Positions 1 through 6,832 of a stretch of DNA of 9,820 nt are shown here, in pieces. The stretch's first letter is position 1, and each line of letters begins with the position of its first letter. This DNA is from Chrysiogenia bacterium (GTDB taxonomy: Bacteria > JAGRBM01), in the NCBI GenBank assembly GCA_020434085.1, contig JAGRBM010000279.1:1-9820 (forward strand). Reading direction: 5' to 3'. Below the pieces are notes generated by a model. The model made no database searches. It saw only the letters and a program-made list of their open reading frames with translations, and had not been told where the DNA came from. Made by a program: the position numbers and the translations under genes.

Positions 1-1
1 G

Positions 2-2332
2 GCGGGCGGCACGGCGACTTTCGACGATCTGACCTACGACACGATCGGATTTGTGAATTTTGACGTGGTGGACATGGGCATGACCCTGCCGTCGATCACG
101 CCGGGATCGGTGCAAATCATTCCGCCGGCCTTTGGTCTGATCGGCGGTGCGACCATCAACCAGGGCGCCGCCCTCAACGCGATCGCTGCGGGTGATACCG
201 ACCTCGACGGCGATATCGATGTTGCGGCGGTCAGCACGGCAAGCGACATTGTCTACACCCACCTCAATCAGGGGAACTCCACCTTCGCGCCGTTTGCCGG
301 CGTGGCCGTGGGGGACCAGCCGGTCGATGTTGTGCTGGCGGACTTCAATCATGACGGTCTCCCGGATATCGCGACGGCAAATGCCGGTGTTACGAGCCTC
401 TCGGTAGCGCTCAACAACGGTGCCGGTTTTGACAGTGCGGTGGGTACGACGCTCGCCGGTGGTGCTTCTACGCTGGCGGTCGGACATCTCGACAGCGACG
501 GCAACCTGGACATGGTCGTGGGCCATAGTACAGCCGATGCCTACGTTTTGACCGGAAACGGTGCGGGCATGTTCAGCGGGGTCTATCAGGTGAGCGCGGT
601 CAACGATACGCAGCAGGTTGCCATCGAAGACCTCGACCATGACGGGGACGGGGATGTGCTGATCCTTGCCGGTACCGGAGCGGCAGCAAGGCTGCGGGTA
701 TTCTTCAACGCCTCGCTGGTCTTCACCGAGTCGACTTCCTCCCCATATGTGGCAACCAACTCCGATTCAACCGCCTTTGGGCTGGCCGACTTCAACAACG
801 ACGGCTTCGCCGATGTGATGATCTCTTCGCCCTCGGGCGTGCAGCGCTTTATCAATGATGGAAACGGCGACTTCGCCATCTTTGGAACGACCGGGACAGC
901 GGAATCTACCCCGGTCTGGTCGGAGGCGGTCGACGTGGACGGAGACCGGAACCAGGACTTGCTGGTTCTCCACGCGAGCAGCCAGCTCAGTCTGATGCTT
1001 GGCGACGGAAGCGGAAATCTCTCTGAAGAGAACCATTCGCCGTTCCCGGCCAACATGGGTGTCAATGACGGCGCGCTGCTGGATATCGACGGCAACGGAC
1101 GCGTCGATCTGGCAGTGAGCCTCGATACTGCAAACGAGATCGACTTCTATGGCAATAACGCTCCCGAGCCCAAAGCTGTCTCGATTGGTACCGGGTTCAG
1201 CACCACCTGCCTCGTCGATGCAATGGGGGATGGCTACTGCACGGGTAGCGACAACGTGAGCGGCACGCTCGGCAACGGTAACCCGATCGCCGATGTGCAG
1301 CAGCCCGATCCGGTGGACACTACCAATGTCACCGGCACGGGCCGGTGGCTCAAGATCGATCCGGGTTCGACGGTCAGTTGCGGTCTCACGATCGAGCACG
1401 ACGCCTATTGCTGGGGCAACGCCGCACTTGTGGGCGACAATGGCGGTCCCAATCCGGCGCCCGAGCCGCAGGCGGTCGCAACCGGGCCGATCGGCGGTTC
1501 CACGAAGTTCGCCGACATCCAGGTCGGCAACGGTTCAATTTGCGGCCTGATGGTCGATGGCGACGCCTACTGCTGGGGCCTCGACAACAACAACGAGCTG
1601 GGCAACGGGCCGGGAACCGCTACGCTGGATATCCCGAGCGCGGTGGATACCACCAACGTGGTTGGCAGCGGGAAGTTCAAGAAGATTGCCATCGGCACCG
1701 ACCATGGCTGCGCAATCTCGCGGGAGGGCGACGCCTACTGCTGGGGCAGCAACGCCAACGACCGGCTGGGTGATGGCAGCGGCACGAACCAGGACATCCC
1801 GGTGCAGGTTGATACGACCAACATCGGCGCGGGTTCGACCGAGTTTGTCGACATTGCACCGGGCGGCTCGCAGACCTGCGGTCTCATGAGCGACGGCGTG
1901 GTTTACTGCTGGGGCAACGACACCCCCGGCGCACTGGGCAATGGTGCCGGCACCAATTCGGAGACGACGCCCACCACGCCGGTCGATACCGGTGCGATTA
2001 CGGGCTACAAGGACTTCCGCGAGATCGAGGCGGGCAACCAGTTCACCTGCGGAATCCTGGCCGACGGGCGCAGCTACTGCTGGGGTGCCGACGGCAACGG
2101 TGAGCTTGGAAACGACCCGGCATTCTCGAATGCCGATTCGCCGGTGAAGGTAGACGTTACCGGTCTGCCCTCGAACCAGGAGTTCAAACTCATTACACCG
2201 GGCGTCACCCACACCTGCGGCCTGGCCTATGATGGCAGCGCCTGGTGCTGGGGTCTCGACGATGCCGGTCAGCTCGGCGGCACGCTCGGCGATGACACCT
2301 CCGGGGTTCCGGCGCCGGTGACCGGCTTCTAG
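2..2332 (+). CDS. Secreted FG-GAP/RCC1 double-propeller protein, 5' end outside the window
   Basis: The frame is open from the first complete codon at 2. A GTG at 53 could be read as a start, but the codons before it are open and protein-like, so the gene most likely begins upstream. Seven FG-GAP/VCBS repeats follow, each with an Asp-rich calcium-type loop such as DTDLDGDID or DFNNDGFAD; the loops start near 194, 341, 485, 629, 788, 932 and 1082, about 49 residues apart. Seven RCC1-type repeats run from about 1168 to the end, about 56 residues apart, each with a Cys-x9-Cys pair usually ending CWG. In both families, seven repeats usually close into a seven-bladed beta-propeller, so two propellers in tandem are inferred. 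The cysteine pairs imply disulfides and therefore export. The function is unknown; adhesion or ligand binding at the cell surface is the usual guess. No enzymatic motif is visible in this part. Confidence is high for the repeats and low for the role. Confidence 0.9.
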   Translation, partial: AGGTATFDDLTYDTIGFVNFDVVDMGMTLPSITPGSVQIIPPAFGLIGGATINQGAALNAIAAGDTDLDGDIDVAAVSTASDIVYTHLNQGNSTFAPFAGVAVGDQPVDVVLADFNHDGLPDIATANAGVTSLSVALNNGAGFDSAVGTTLAGGASTLAVGHLDSDGNLDMVVGHSTADAYVLTGNGAGMFSGVYQVSAVNDTQQVAIEDLDHDGDGDVLILAGTGAAARLRVFFNASLVFTESTSSPYVATNSDSTAFGLADFNNDGFADVMISSPSGVQRFINDGNGDFAIFGTTGTAESTPVWSEAVDVDGDRNQDLLVLHASSQLSLMLGDGSGNLSEENHSPFPANMGVNDGALLDIDGNGRVDLAVSLDTANEIDFYGNNAPEPKAVSIGTGFSTTCLVDAMGDGYCTGSDNVSGTLGNGNPIADVQQPDPVDTTNVTGTGRWLKIDPGSTVSCGLTIEHDAYCWGNAALVGDNGGPNPAPEPQAVATGPIGGSTKFADIQVGNGSICGLMVDGDAYCWGLDNNNELGNGPGTATLDIPSAVDTTNVVGSGKFKKIAIGTDHGCAISREGDAYCWGSNANDRLGDGSGTNQDIPVQVDTTNIGAGSTEFVDIAPGGSQTCGLMSDGVVYCWGNDTPGALGNGAGTNSETTPTTPVDTGAITGYKDFREIEAGNQFTCGILADGRSYCWGADGNGELGNDPAFSNADSPVKVDVTGLPSNQEFKLITPGVTHTCGLAYDGSAWCWGLDDAGQLGGTLGDDTSGVPAPVTGF

Positions 2333-2353
2333 TCTGGTATAAAGCCACAATGC

Positions 2354-2391
2354 GAAAGGGCGCGCCGATGATGGCGCGCCCTTTCTTTTTT
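2354..2391 (+). terminator. Rho-independent terminator of the propeller gene
   Basis: A perfect 13-bp stem (2354-2366 with 2373-2385) encloses a 6-base loop and is followed directly by six T residues (2386-2391). It starts 21 bases after the propeller stop codon and lies between two convergent genes. On the minus strand the hairpin is followed by a mixed sequence rather than a T run, so it should act mainly on the plus-strand transcript. It may still partly block reading-through from the glycosyltransferase side. Confidence 0.92.
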
Positions 2392-2394
2392 CGC

Positions 2395-3141
2395 TTATTC
2401 GGGAAGCAGCTTCCGGCCCGGAGGGCCCTTGAGGATCACGATGAGCTGGGCAACCCCGTCCTTCCAGCCGATTTTCTTGCCTTCCTCGCGGGTGCGGGCG
2501 CGGTAGGTGATGGGCACATTGGCCACGCGTGCTCCCAGGCGGATGAGCTCGGCCGCCAGCTCGGGATCGAAGCAGAAGCGATTTTCCGTGGAAGTCACGT
2601 AGGGCAGATACTTGCTGCGGAAGGCCTTGTAGCAGGTCTCCATATCCAGCACGTTCGTGCGGTTGCGCGTATTGAACACCCAGGAGAGAAAGCGGTTGGC
2701 CGCGAAGTAGAGCGGGCGCATGTGCTCGGGCCGTCCTTTGTGAAAGCGGTCGCCGAAGACCACGTCGGCGCGTCCGGCCTGCATGGGCTCGAGCAGGACG
2801 GGGTAATCCTCTGGCCAGTACTCGAGGTCGGCATCCTGAATGACGACATATTCGTGCGAGACGTGTTCGAAACCGCGGCGCACAGCCGAGCCCTTGCCTT
2901 GGTTGGGGCTCTGACGAATCAGACGGATCTGGGGGAGCTCGCTCTCGATGAGGCGCTCGACAAGCTCGCTGCTGCCATCGCTGGAGGCATCGTCGACCAC
3001 GATGATCTCGCCGACGACCGGCTGCGCGGCGACGCGGCGCAGAATTTCTTCGAGAAAGTCCGCCTCGTTGTGGACGGGCATGATGACCGACAGGCACGGC
3101 GCGCCGCCGGGCGCAGGGGAATTTGCGTGTGGCTCACTCAT
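2395..3141 (-). CDS. Family 2 glycosyltransferase, polyprenyl-phosphate sugar transferase-like
   Basis: The 248-residue product is a GT-A fold family 2 glycosyltransferase resembling dolichol-phosphate mannosyltransferase (DPM1). These enzymes usually move a sugar from a nucleotide-sugar donor to a lipid-phosphate or glycan acceptor at the cytoplasmic membrane. Visible motifs in order are SVIMPVHNE (about 18-26), VVDDASSDGS (48-57), NQGKGSAVRRG (80-90), the metal-binding DAD in IQDADLEYWPEDYP (101-114), and GDRF (130-133). The acceptor-side block is DMETCYKAF (166-174), followed by NRFCFDPELAAE. There are no clear transmembrane segments, so it is probably a soluble or peripheral single-domain enzyme. 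I chose ATG at 3141; a TTG at 3153 would add four residues but has no spaced ribosome-binding site. It lies 69 bases downstream of the YkgJ-like gene on the same strand, probably in one transcript. The exact donor and acceptor cannot be read from sequence. Confidence 0.9.
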   Translation of the reverse strand: MSEPHANSPAPGGAPCLSVIMPVHNEADFLEEILRRVAAQPVVGEIIVVDDASSDGSSELVERLIESELPQIRLIRQSPNQGKGSAVRRGFEHVSHEYVVIQDADLEYWPEDYPVLLEPMQAGRADVVFGDRFHKGRPEHMRPLYFAANRFLSWVFNTRNRTNVLDMETCYKAFRSKYLPYVTSTENRFCFDPELAAELIRLGARVANVPITYRARTREEGKKIGWKDGVAQLIVILKGPPGRKLLPE

Positions 3142-3210
3142 GGGCAAATACAATCCGGCCGCGCCGGGGCGAGCCGATAAACATCAGTAATTCCAAGCAG
3201 TTATGCCTGC

Positions 3211-3771
3211 CTAGGCGATTCTGCCGAGCTCGCCGGCCACCTTCTTGGGGACGCCCTTTTCCTTGTACTTGATGTACTTCTTGTAGCTCTTCGGGCGACG
3301 CTTTTCGAGCCAGACCAGGAACTCGTCGGCCTTCTGGAAATAGGCCTTGTGCAGCGGCTCATCGGGCCAGCGCACTTCGCAGTCTTTCCAGTCGTAATCG
3401 CGGCAGATCTCGGGGCGCGTCTCGTAGACGCCGCACAGCCCATTCTCGGTCAGATTCTCGCACTTGCTGTCGAACTGGATGTACCAGTCGCCATCGAAGT
3501 CCAGGAAGATACTCACGTTGGGGTGGTAGAGGTACCACATCACGCAGTCGTAGTCGGAATGGGTTGTCGGCTCGTCGATTTCCGTCGCCACGTAGCTGCA
3601 GCACTGGATGCAGTTGTAGCAGGGGTGGTCCTTTTCCTTCTTCATGGGAGAGTTGAGGACTGGAAGAACCATCATGGTGCGCGCGGCGCTCGGGTCGAGC
3701 TGCACAACCTTCTTCGCCTTTTTGGCTTTCTTGTCCTTCTTGTTCTTCTGCTTGTCTTTCTTCTTGCCCAT
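3211..3771 (-). CDS. YkgJ-family cysteine-cluster protein with lysine-rich N-terminus
   Basis: The 186-residue product carries the CxxCxxCC signature of the YkgJ/UPF0153 family (Cys51, 54, 57, 58). Further cysteines lie at 76, 104, 113, 123 and 131, and the block YETRPEICRDYDWKDC is typical of the family. These proteins are thought to bind zinc or an iron-sulfur cluster; their biochemical role is not established. The first 21 residues are almost entirely Lys with some Asp/Asn/Ala, an unusual tail that may bind nucleic acid or another acidic partner (inference). A second Lys/Arg-rich stretch lies at 157-177. I chose ATG at 3771 because AAGGGA lies 11 bases upstream; a longer reading from 3888 would add a segment unlike the family. 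It is probably the first gene of a unit with the glycosyltransferase, and it is divergent from the uracil-DNA glycosylase. Confidence 0.85.
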   Translation of the reverse strand: MGKKKDKQKNKKDKKAKKAKKVVQLDPSAARTMMVLPVLNSPMKKEKDHPCYNCIQCCSYVATEIDEPTTHSDYDCVMWYLYHPNVSIFLDFDGDWYIQFDSKCENLTENGLCGVYETRPEICRDYDWKDCEVRWPDEPLHKAYFQKADEFLVWLEKRRPKSYKKYIKYKEKGVPKKVAGELGRIA

Positions 3772-3797
3772 GGTGCGTGAGTTCCCTTGTCTGGAGG

Positions 3798-3835
3798 GCA
3801 CGCAGCGGCTCCGTTGCTGAAGCGCTGCTGCGTGC
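3798..3835. repeat. Inverted repeat in the divergent YkgJ/UDG intergenic region
   Basis: The arms 3798-3809 and 3824-3835 pair over 12 positions with a single G-T wobble; the outer nine bases (GCACGCAGC / GCTGCGTGC) are perfect. The loop is 14 bases. No T run follows on either strand, so it is not a standard terminator. It begins 27 bases upstream of the YkgJ-like start and ends 100 bases before the glycosylase start. It could be an operator for one or both genes or a leader-RNA hairpin. The rest of the 164-bp gap shows no recognisable promoter. Confidence 0.5.
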
Positions 3836-3935
3836 TGTGTCCCCTTCGATAGCGTGCATGGCCCGATGGGTCCAGCCGCCGCGCCCATTCATGTGGGTTC
3901 GTGACAAGGATGCCACGGGCGGTCATGTTGAAGCC

Positions 3936-4646
3936 ATGAGCTTGAGCTCTCAAAAATCGTCGGACGCGGCGCTCGCGCGGCTGGCCCGTCGCATCGAGGG
4001 CTGCGAGGCCTGCCCGCGGCTGGTGAGCTGGCGCGGAGAGGTCGCACGCGAGAAACGCAGGGCCTTTGCCGCCGAGACCTATTGGGGCAGGCCGGTGCCG
4101 GGATTTGGCGATCCGGCGGCCCGCATTCTCATCGTGGGTCTTGCCCCCGGCGCCCATGGGGCCAACCGAACGGGCAGGCCCTTTACCGGGGATCGCTCGG
4201 GGCAGTGGCTCTACCGGGCGCTCCATCGTGCCGGGCTCTCCAGCAGGGCCGAATCGGTACGGGCCGGAGACGGCCTGCGCCTTCGGCACGTCTGGATCAC
4301 CAATCTCGTGCGCTGCGTTCCGCCGCAAAATCGTCCTGCCGGCGATGAGCTAAAGGCCTGCAGCGTATTCCTGGATGAAGAACTGCGCCTGCTGGGGCGC
4401 GTGCGGGTCGTCCTGGCACTGGGTGGAACGGCCTGGAATCAGAGCTGGAAGACTTTGGGCGGAGCCACGCCGCACCCGCGCTTCGGCCATCTGGCCCAGG
4501 CACAGTTGGGTGGAAAAACCCTGTTGGGTTCCTACCATCCGAGCCAGCAGAATACCTTTACGGGCAGACTGACCGAGCCGATGTTCGATGAGGTGTTTAC
4601 GCGCGCCCGCTCTCTGGCCGCGCTTCCGAAAAAGCGAAAGCGTTAG
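3936..4646 (+). CDS. Family 5 (UDGb-like) uracil-DNA glycosylase with Fe-S cluster
   Basis: The 236-residue product removes uracil, and in this family other deaminated bases, from DNA as the first step of base excision repair. The active-site motif at 68-89 begins GLAPGAHGANRTGR and continues PFTGDRSG, and the second motif GSYHPSQQNTFTGRLT lies at 198-213. Both are characteristic of family 5, which lacks the usual polar residue in the first motif (Ala-Pro-Gly here). Four cysteines, Cys23 and Cys26 (CEACPRL), Cys127 and Cys142, match the expected [4Fe-4S] ligands. Its length is normal for the family. ATG at 3936 places the first cysteine motif at the usual distance from the N-terminus; in-frame ATGs at 3858 and 3891 are possible but add unconserved sequence, and no start has a strong ribosome-binding site. 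The basic tail PKKRKR could help DNA binding. It is a single-gene unit whose stop overlaps the convergent hydrolase stop. Confidence 0.93.
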   Translation: MSLSSQKSSDAALARLARRIEGCEACPRLVSWRGEVAREKRRAFAAETYWGRPVPGFGDPAARILIVGLAPGAHGANRTGRPFTGDRSGQWLYRALHRAGLSSRAESVRAGDGLRLRHVWITNLVRCVPPQNRPAGDELKACSVFLDEELRLLGRVRVVLALGGTAWNQSWKTLGGATPHPRFGHLAQAQLGGKTLLGSYHPSQQNTFTGRLTEPMFDEVFTRARSLAALPKKRKR

Positions 4647-6667
4647 GGAACGAAGGTGAGCTTGTCCGGAGCGCCGGCATAGGACTTCTCGAGCGCCGCG
4701 CGCTCTTCTTCGAGCATCGCGCCCTGCGCCACGCGCAAGGGCAGGGGGGCGAGCGCGCCGAGGATCGTCTCAAGCGATTGCACGCTGGTAAGGCCGGGCA
4801 CATGCCCCTCGAACTGGAAGCGCGTGGGCGCGACGGTGGTCATCGGTCGGACAGGAAGCTCCAGCGCCGCGACGCGTGCGTCGATGAACGCCAGCGGCGC
4901 CCCCAGTGTGCCGGTGCCGTCGTAAACTTCAAAACTCTCGAACGCGGAAAAGTCCTGCATCTTCAATAGTGAGAGCAGCGCCGCCAGCGTCTGGCCGGTT
5001 GCAGTTGTCTCGGCCGCCGCTTCATTGTCGGAATAGGAGAGCGGCTCGACGAGCAGCAACGTCGCCGCCCGTGCGCGCACCTCTTCAGGGACCTGCGCTT
5101 CGATCAGGGTGCGGACACGCGGGAAGTAGATGAGAAGCCCGCTGCCACTGCCACTCTCGCGGCGCGCGCGCAGGCCCGTCCAGGAATCCTCCCAGCGGTT
5201 TTTCTCCAGCGGCTTCCAGCGCGCGGGTTCGACCAGTGCTTCAAAATTCGGATCCAGCAGGCGGCGCACCAGATCGGCGCGTGCCTCGCGCGTGGCGGGA
5301 AACGGGGCTTTCCGGCGTGCCTCCAGCACTTGCCGGGTCATCCATTCGGAAATCTGGGGGTAGGGACCGTCGCCGGCGAAGAGCTCTTTCGCGGCAACCA
5401 GCGGCAGACCCGCCGGGGCGAAGGGAACCTCGATCAGATCGCGCGGCCACCACTTCAGCTCGGTCGTCTTCGCCAGGTCGGCAAGGCGCGCCCCCAGTGG
5501 CTGCGGCTCGCGTGAGAGCAGTCCCGAATCCTGTGCACGCGGCAGGATTCCCTGCTCGGCCAGATACTTCAGCGCCGGGGGCGAGAGGTAGTAGGGCAGG
5601 TGAGGCCCTTGCCTGACCACAACGTCCTGCAGGCGCGCGAATTCATCGGCCGGCAGCAGTGCCCGGGCCTTTGTCGCCATCTCCGAGAGCAGCGCCAGTC
5701 GGCGCGTCTCATCCGGGACGAAGGTGTTGTCCTTGCCGCCGTTGATCCAGAGCGTGGGGTGAGCATGGGCATTGAGGGCGAGGAGTTCGTCGAGTCTGAT
5801 CGCCCGGCTCAGCCCCGGCACGCGCCAGCCACCGGCGGCAAGGCCGGGAACCTCCGCCGGGACGACCAGCGTGGAGGCGGCAACGAGCACATCGACGCGC
5901 TCGTCGAGCAGGCCGGTGAGCAGCGCCGTCCAGCCACCCAGCGAATAGCCTGCCACCGCGAGCGGCAGCTTGCCGGTGCGCGCGTCGGCGCGCGCCGCGG
6001 AGATGAGGCGGCGGATGTCGCTGACCTGCACCCCGAGCAGCGGGCGGCCGACATCGGCACTGATGGCCAGCACGTCATCGTTGAGAAACTCACGGGCGCG
6101 TATTTCCGGGGTATGGCTGCGTTCGCCCTCCCCAAGTGTGTCCCAGCCGATGCAGGCGGCGCCCGCGCTGACGAAGGCCGCACATGAGAGCTGGGAGAGA
6201 AAATCGTGCTTGTTCTGCCCGGTGCCGTTCGCCAGTACGACAACGGACTTGGGAGTGCTGTCGGGGGGCAGCCACAAAAGCGCGGGCAGGTCGAGCGCGT
6301 CGCCGGGCCCGCTGACGCGCCAGGCCTCCACCCGCGCATGGGGGAGACGTTTTCCCCAGACCTTCTTCACCATCGTGATGGGTGCCGGGGCCTGGATTCC
6401 CAGGGCGGCCAGCACCGGGGGGCGGGCGCGCACGAGGGCTGCGCCCAGGGCGCCGGGACTTGCATCCAGACCGGGGAATTGGGCGATTTTTGCGCGCAGG
6501 TAGGCATCATAGCGCGCGAAGCGCTGCTGGCGGCGCTCAACGCTCTTCTTGGCCAGGGCTTCCTCGGACGGCGGGTGGGGCCCGCTCAGCGGTTTGCGTT
6601 CGCTCGCGCTGTCGCAAGCGGCTAGGCCGAGCAGCAGAAGAAGCACGCACAGAAGTTCTCGCCGCAT
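4643..6667 (-). CDS. Lipoprotein alpha/beta hydrolase with probable degenerate second hydrolase domain
   Basis: The 674-residue product starts with a lipoprotein signal: MRR, a Leu-rich core and lipobox LAAC with Cys18, followed by Asp19. An alpha/beta-hydrolase domain follows at roughly 100-375, of the acetyl-xylan-esterase/dienelactone-hydrolase type. Its likely triad is Ser242 in GYSLGGW, Asp313 in GGKDNTFVP and His356 in QGPHLPYY; NGTGQNKHDF (147-156) lies where the oxyanion region is expected. The substrate is unknown, probably an ester. Residues 400-674 have no recognised domain, but 535-606 resembles the middle of the first domain, with DGTGTLGAP (583-591) where GYSLGGW would be and no Ser at the nucleophile position. 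I chose ATG at 6667 over GTG at 6697 because it gives a clean signal peptide and has AAAGGGA eight bases upstream. It is divergent from the SMP-30-like gene and ends overlapping the glycosylase stop. Confidence 0.85.
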   Translation of the reverse strand: MRRELLCVLLLLLGLAACDSASERKPLSGPHPPSEEALAKKSVERRQQRFARYDAYLRAKIAQFPGLDASPGALGAALVRARPPVLAALGIQAPAPITMVKKVWGKRLPHARVEAWRVSGPGDALDLPALLWLPPDSTPKSVVVLANGTGQNKHDFLSQLSCAAFVSAGAACIGWDTLGEGERSHTPEIRAREFLNDDVLAISADVGRPLLGVQVSDIRRLISAARADARTGKLPLAVAGYSLGGWTALLTGLLDERVDVLVAASTLVVPAEVPGLAAGGWRVPGLSRAIRLDELLALNAHAHPTLWINGGKDNTFVPDETRRLALLSEMATKARALLPADEFARLQDVVVRQGPHLPYYLSPPALKYLAEQGILPRAQDSGLLSREPQPLGARLADLAKTTELKWWPRDLIEVPFAPAGLPLVAAKELFAGDGPYPQISEWMTRQVLEARRKAPFPATREARADLVRRLLDPNFEALVEPARWKPLEKNRWEDSWTGLRARRESGSGSGLLIYFPRVRTLIEAQVPEEVRARAATLLLVEPLSYSDNEAAAETTATGQTLAALLSLLKMQDFSAFESFEVYDGTGTLGAPLAFIDARVAALELPVRPMTTVAPTRFQFEGHVPGLTSVQSLETILGALAPLPLRVAQGAMLEEERAALEKSYAGAPDKLTFVP

Positions 6668-6713
6668 GAAACAGGTCCCTTTCCCCGGACTCCCCACGCG
6701 TGAGATCGGCCCC

Positions 6714-6741
6714 TTTTACCGCCGGATGCGGCAGCTATGAT
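6714..6741 (+). promoter_or_regulatory. Candidate sigma70-type promoter for the SMP-30-like gene
   Basis: TATGAT at 6736-6741 matches the -10 consensus at five of six positions. A weak -35-like TTTACC lies at 6715-6720 with a 15-base spacer, or TTTTAC at 6714-6719 with a 16-base spacer. This would start transcription near 6748, about 85 bases before the SMP-30-like start codon. The -35 is poor and such matches arise by chance, so this is tentative. Confidence 0.3.
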
Positions 6742-6770
6742 GGGGGCTCGCCGCGTGGGAGTCGCCCCCA
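6741..6770. repeat. Inverted repeat, operator-like, upstream of the SMP-30-like gene
   Basis: The arms TGGGGGC (6741-6747) and GCCCCCA (6764-6770) are perfect complements separated by 16 bases. The dyad sits directly after the candidate -10 box, where a repressor site would be expected. A second imperfect pair, ACTCCCCACGCG (6689-6700) and CGCGTGGGAGT (6752-6762), with one bulged base, spans the same divergent region. Both may be chance in GC-rich DNA. Confidence 0.35.
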
Positions 6771-6817
6771 ATCCTACCAGTCAGGAATCGCGACACAAGC
6801 AAGCGCCCGCGGCGGGC

Positions 6818-6826
6818 GAGGGAGAG
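6818..6826 (+). promoter_or_regulatory. Strong ribosome-binding site deciding the SMP-30-like start
   Basis: The purine-rich GAGGGAGAG contains GGAG and ends six bases before the ATG at 6833. This is the best-placed Shine-Dalgarno match in the window, and it rules in the downstream ATG over the one at 6737. Confidence 0.75.
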
Positions 6827-6832
6827 TCATCT

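Noticed and set aside
1535-3097. Long minus-strand open frame (520 codons) across the propeller gene end and glycosyltransferase
   Set aside because: It crosses a clear terminator, lies antisense to two well-supported genes, and its translation is Arg/Ala/Gly-rich low-complexity sequence typical of GC-rich shadow frames.
2350-3180. Plus-strand open frame (276 codons) opposite the glycosyltransferase
   Set aside because: It starts inside the terminator hairpin, and the minus strand carries every glycosyltransferase motif.
4622-4641. Imperfect hairpin at the end of the glycosylase gene as a terminator
   Set aside because: The stem is seven pairs with a mismatch, lies in coding sequence, and has no T run after it.
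4626-4643. PKKRKR tail of the glycosylase resembling a eukaryotic nuclear localisation signal
   Set aside because: The gene context is bacterial; a basic tail on a DNA-binding enzyme is a simpler explanation.
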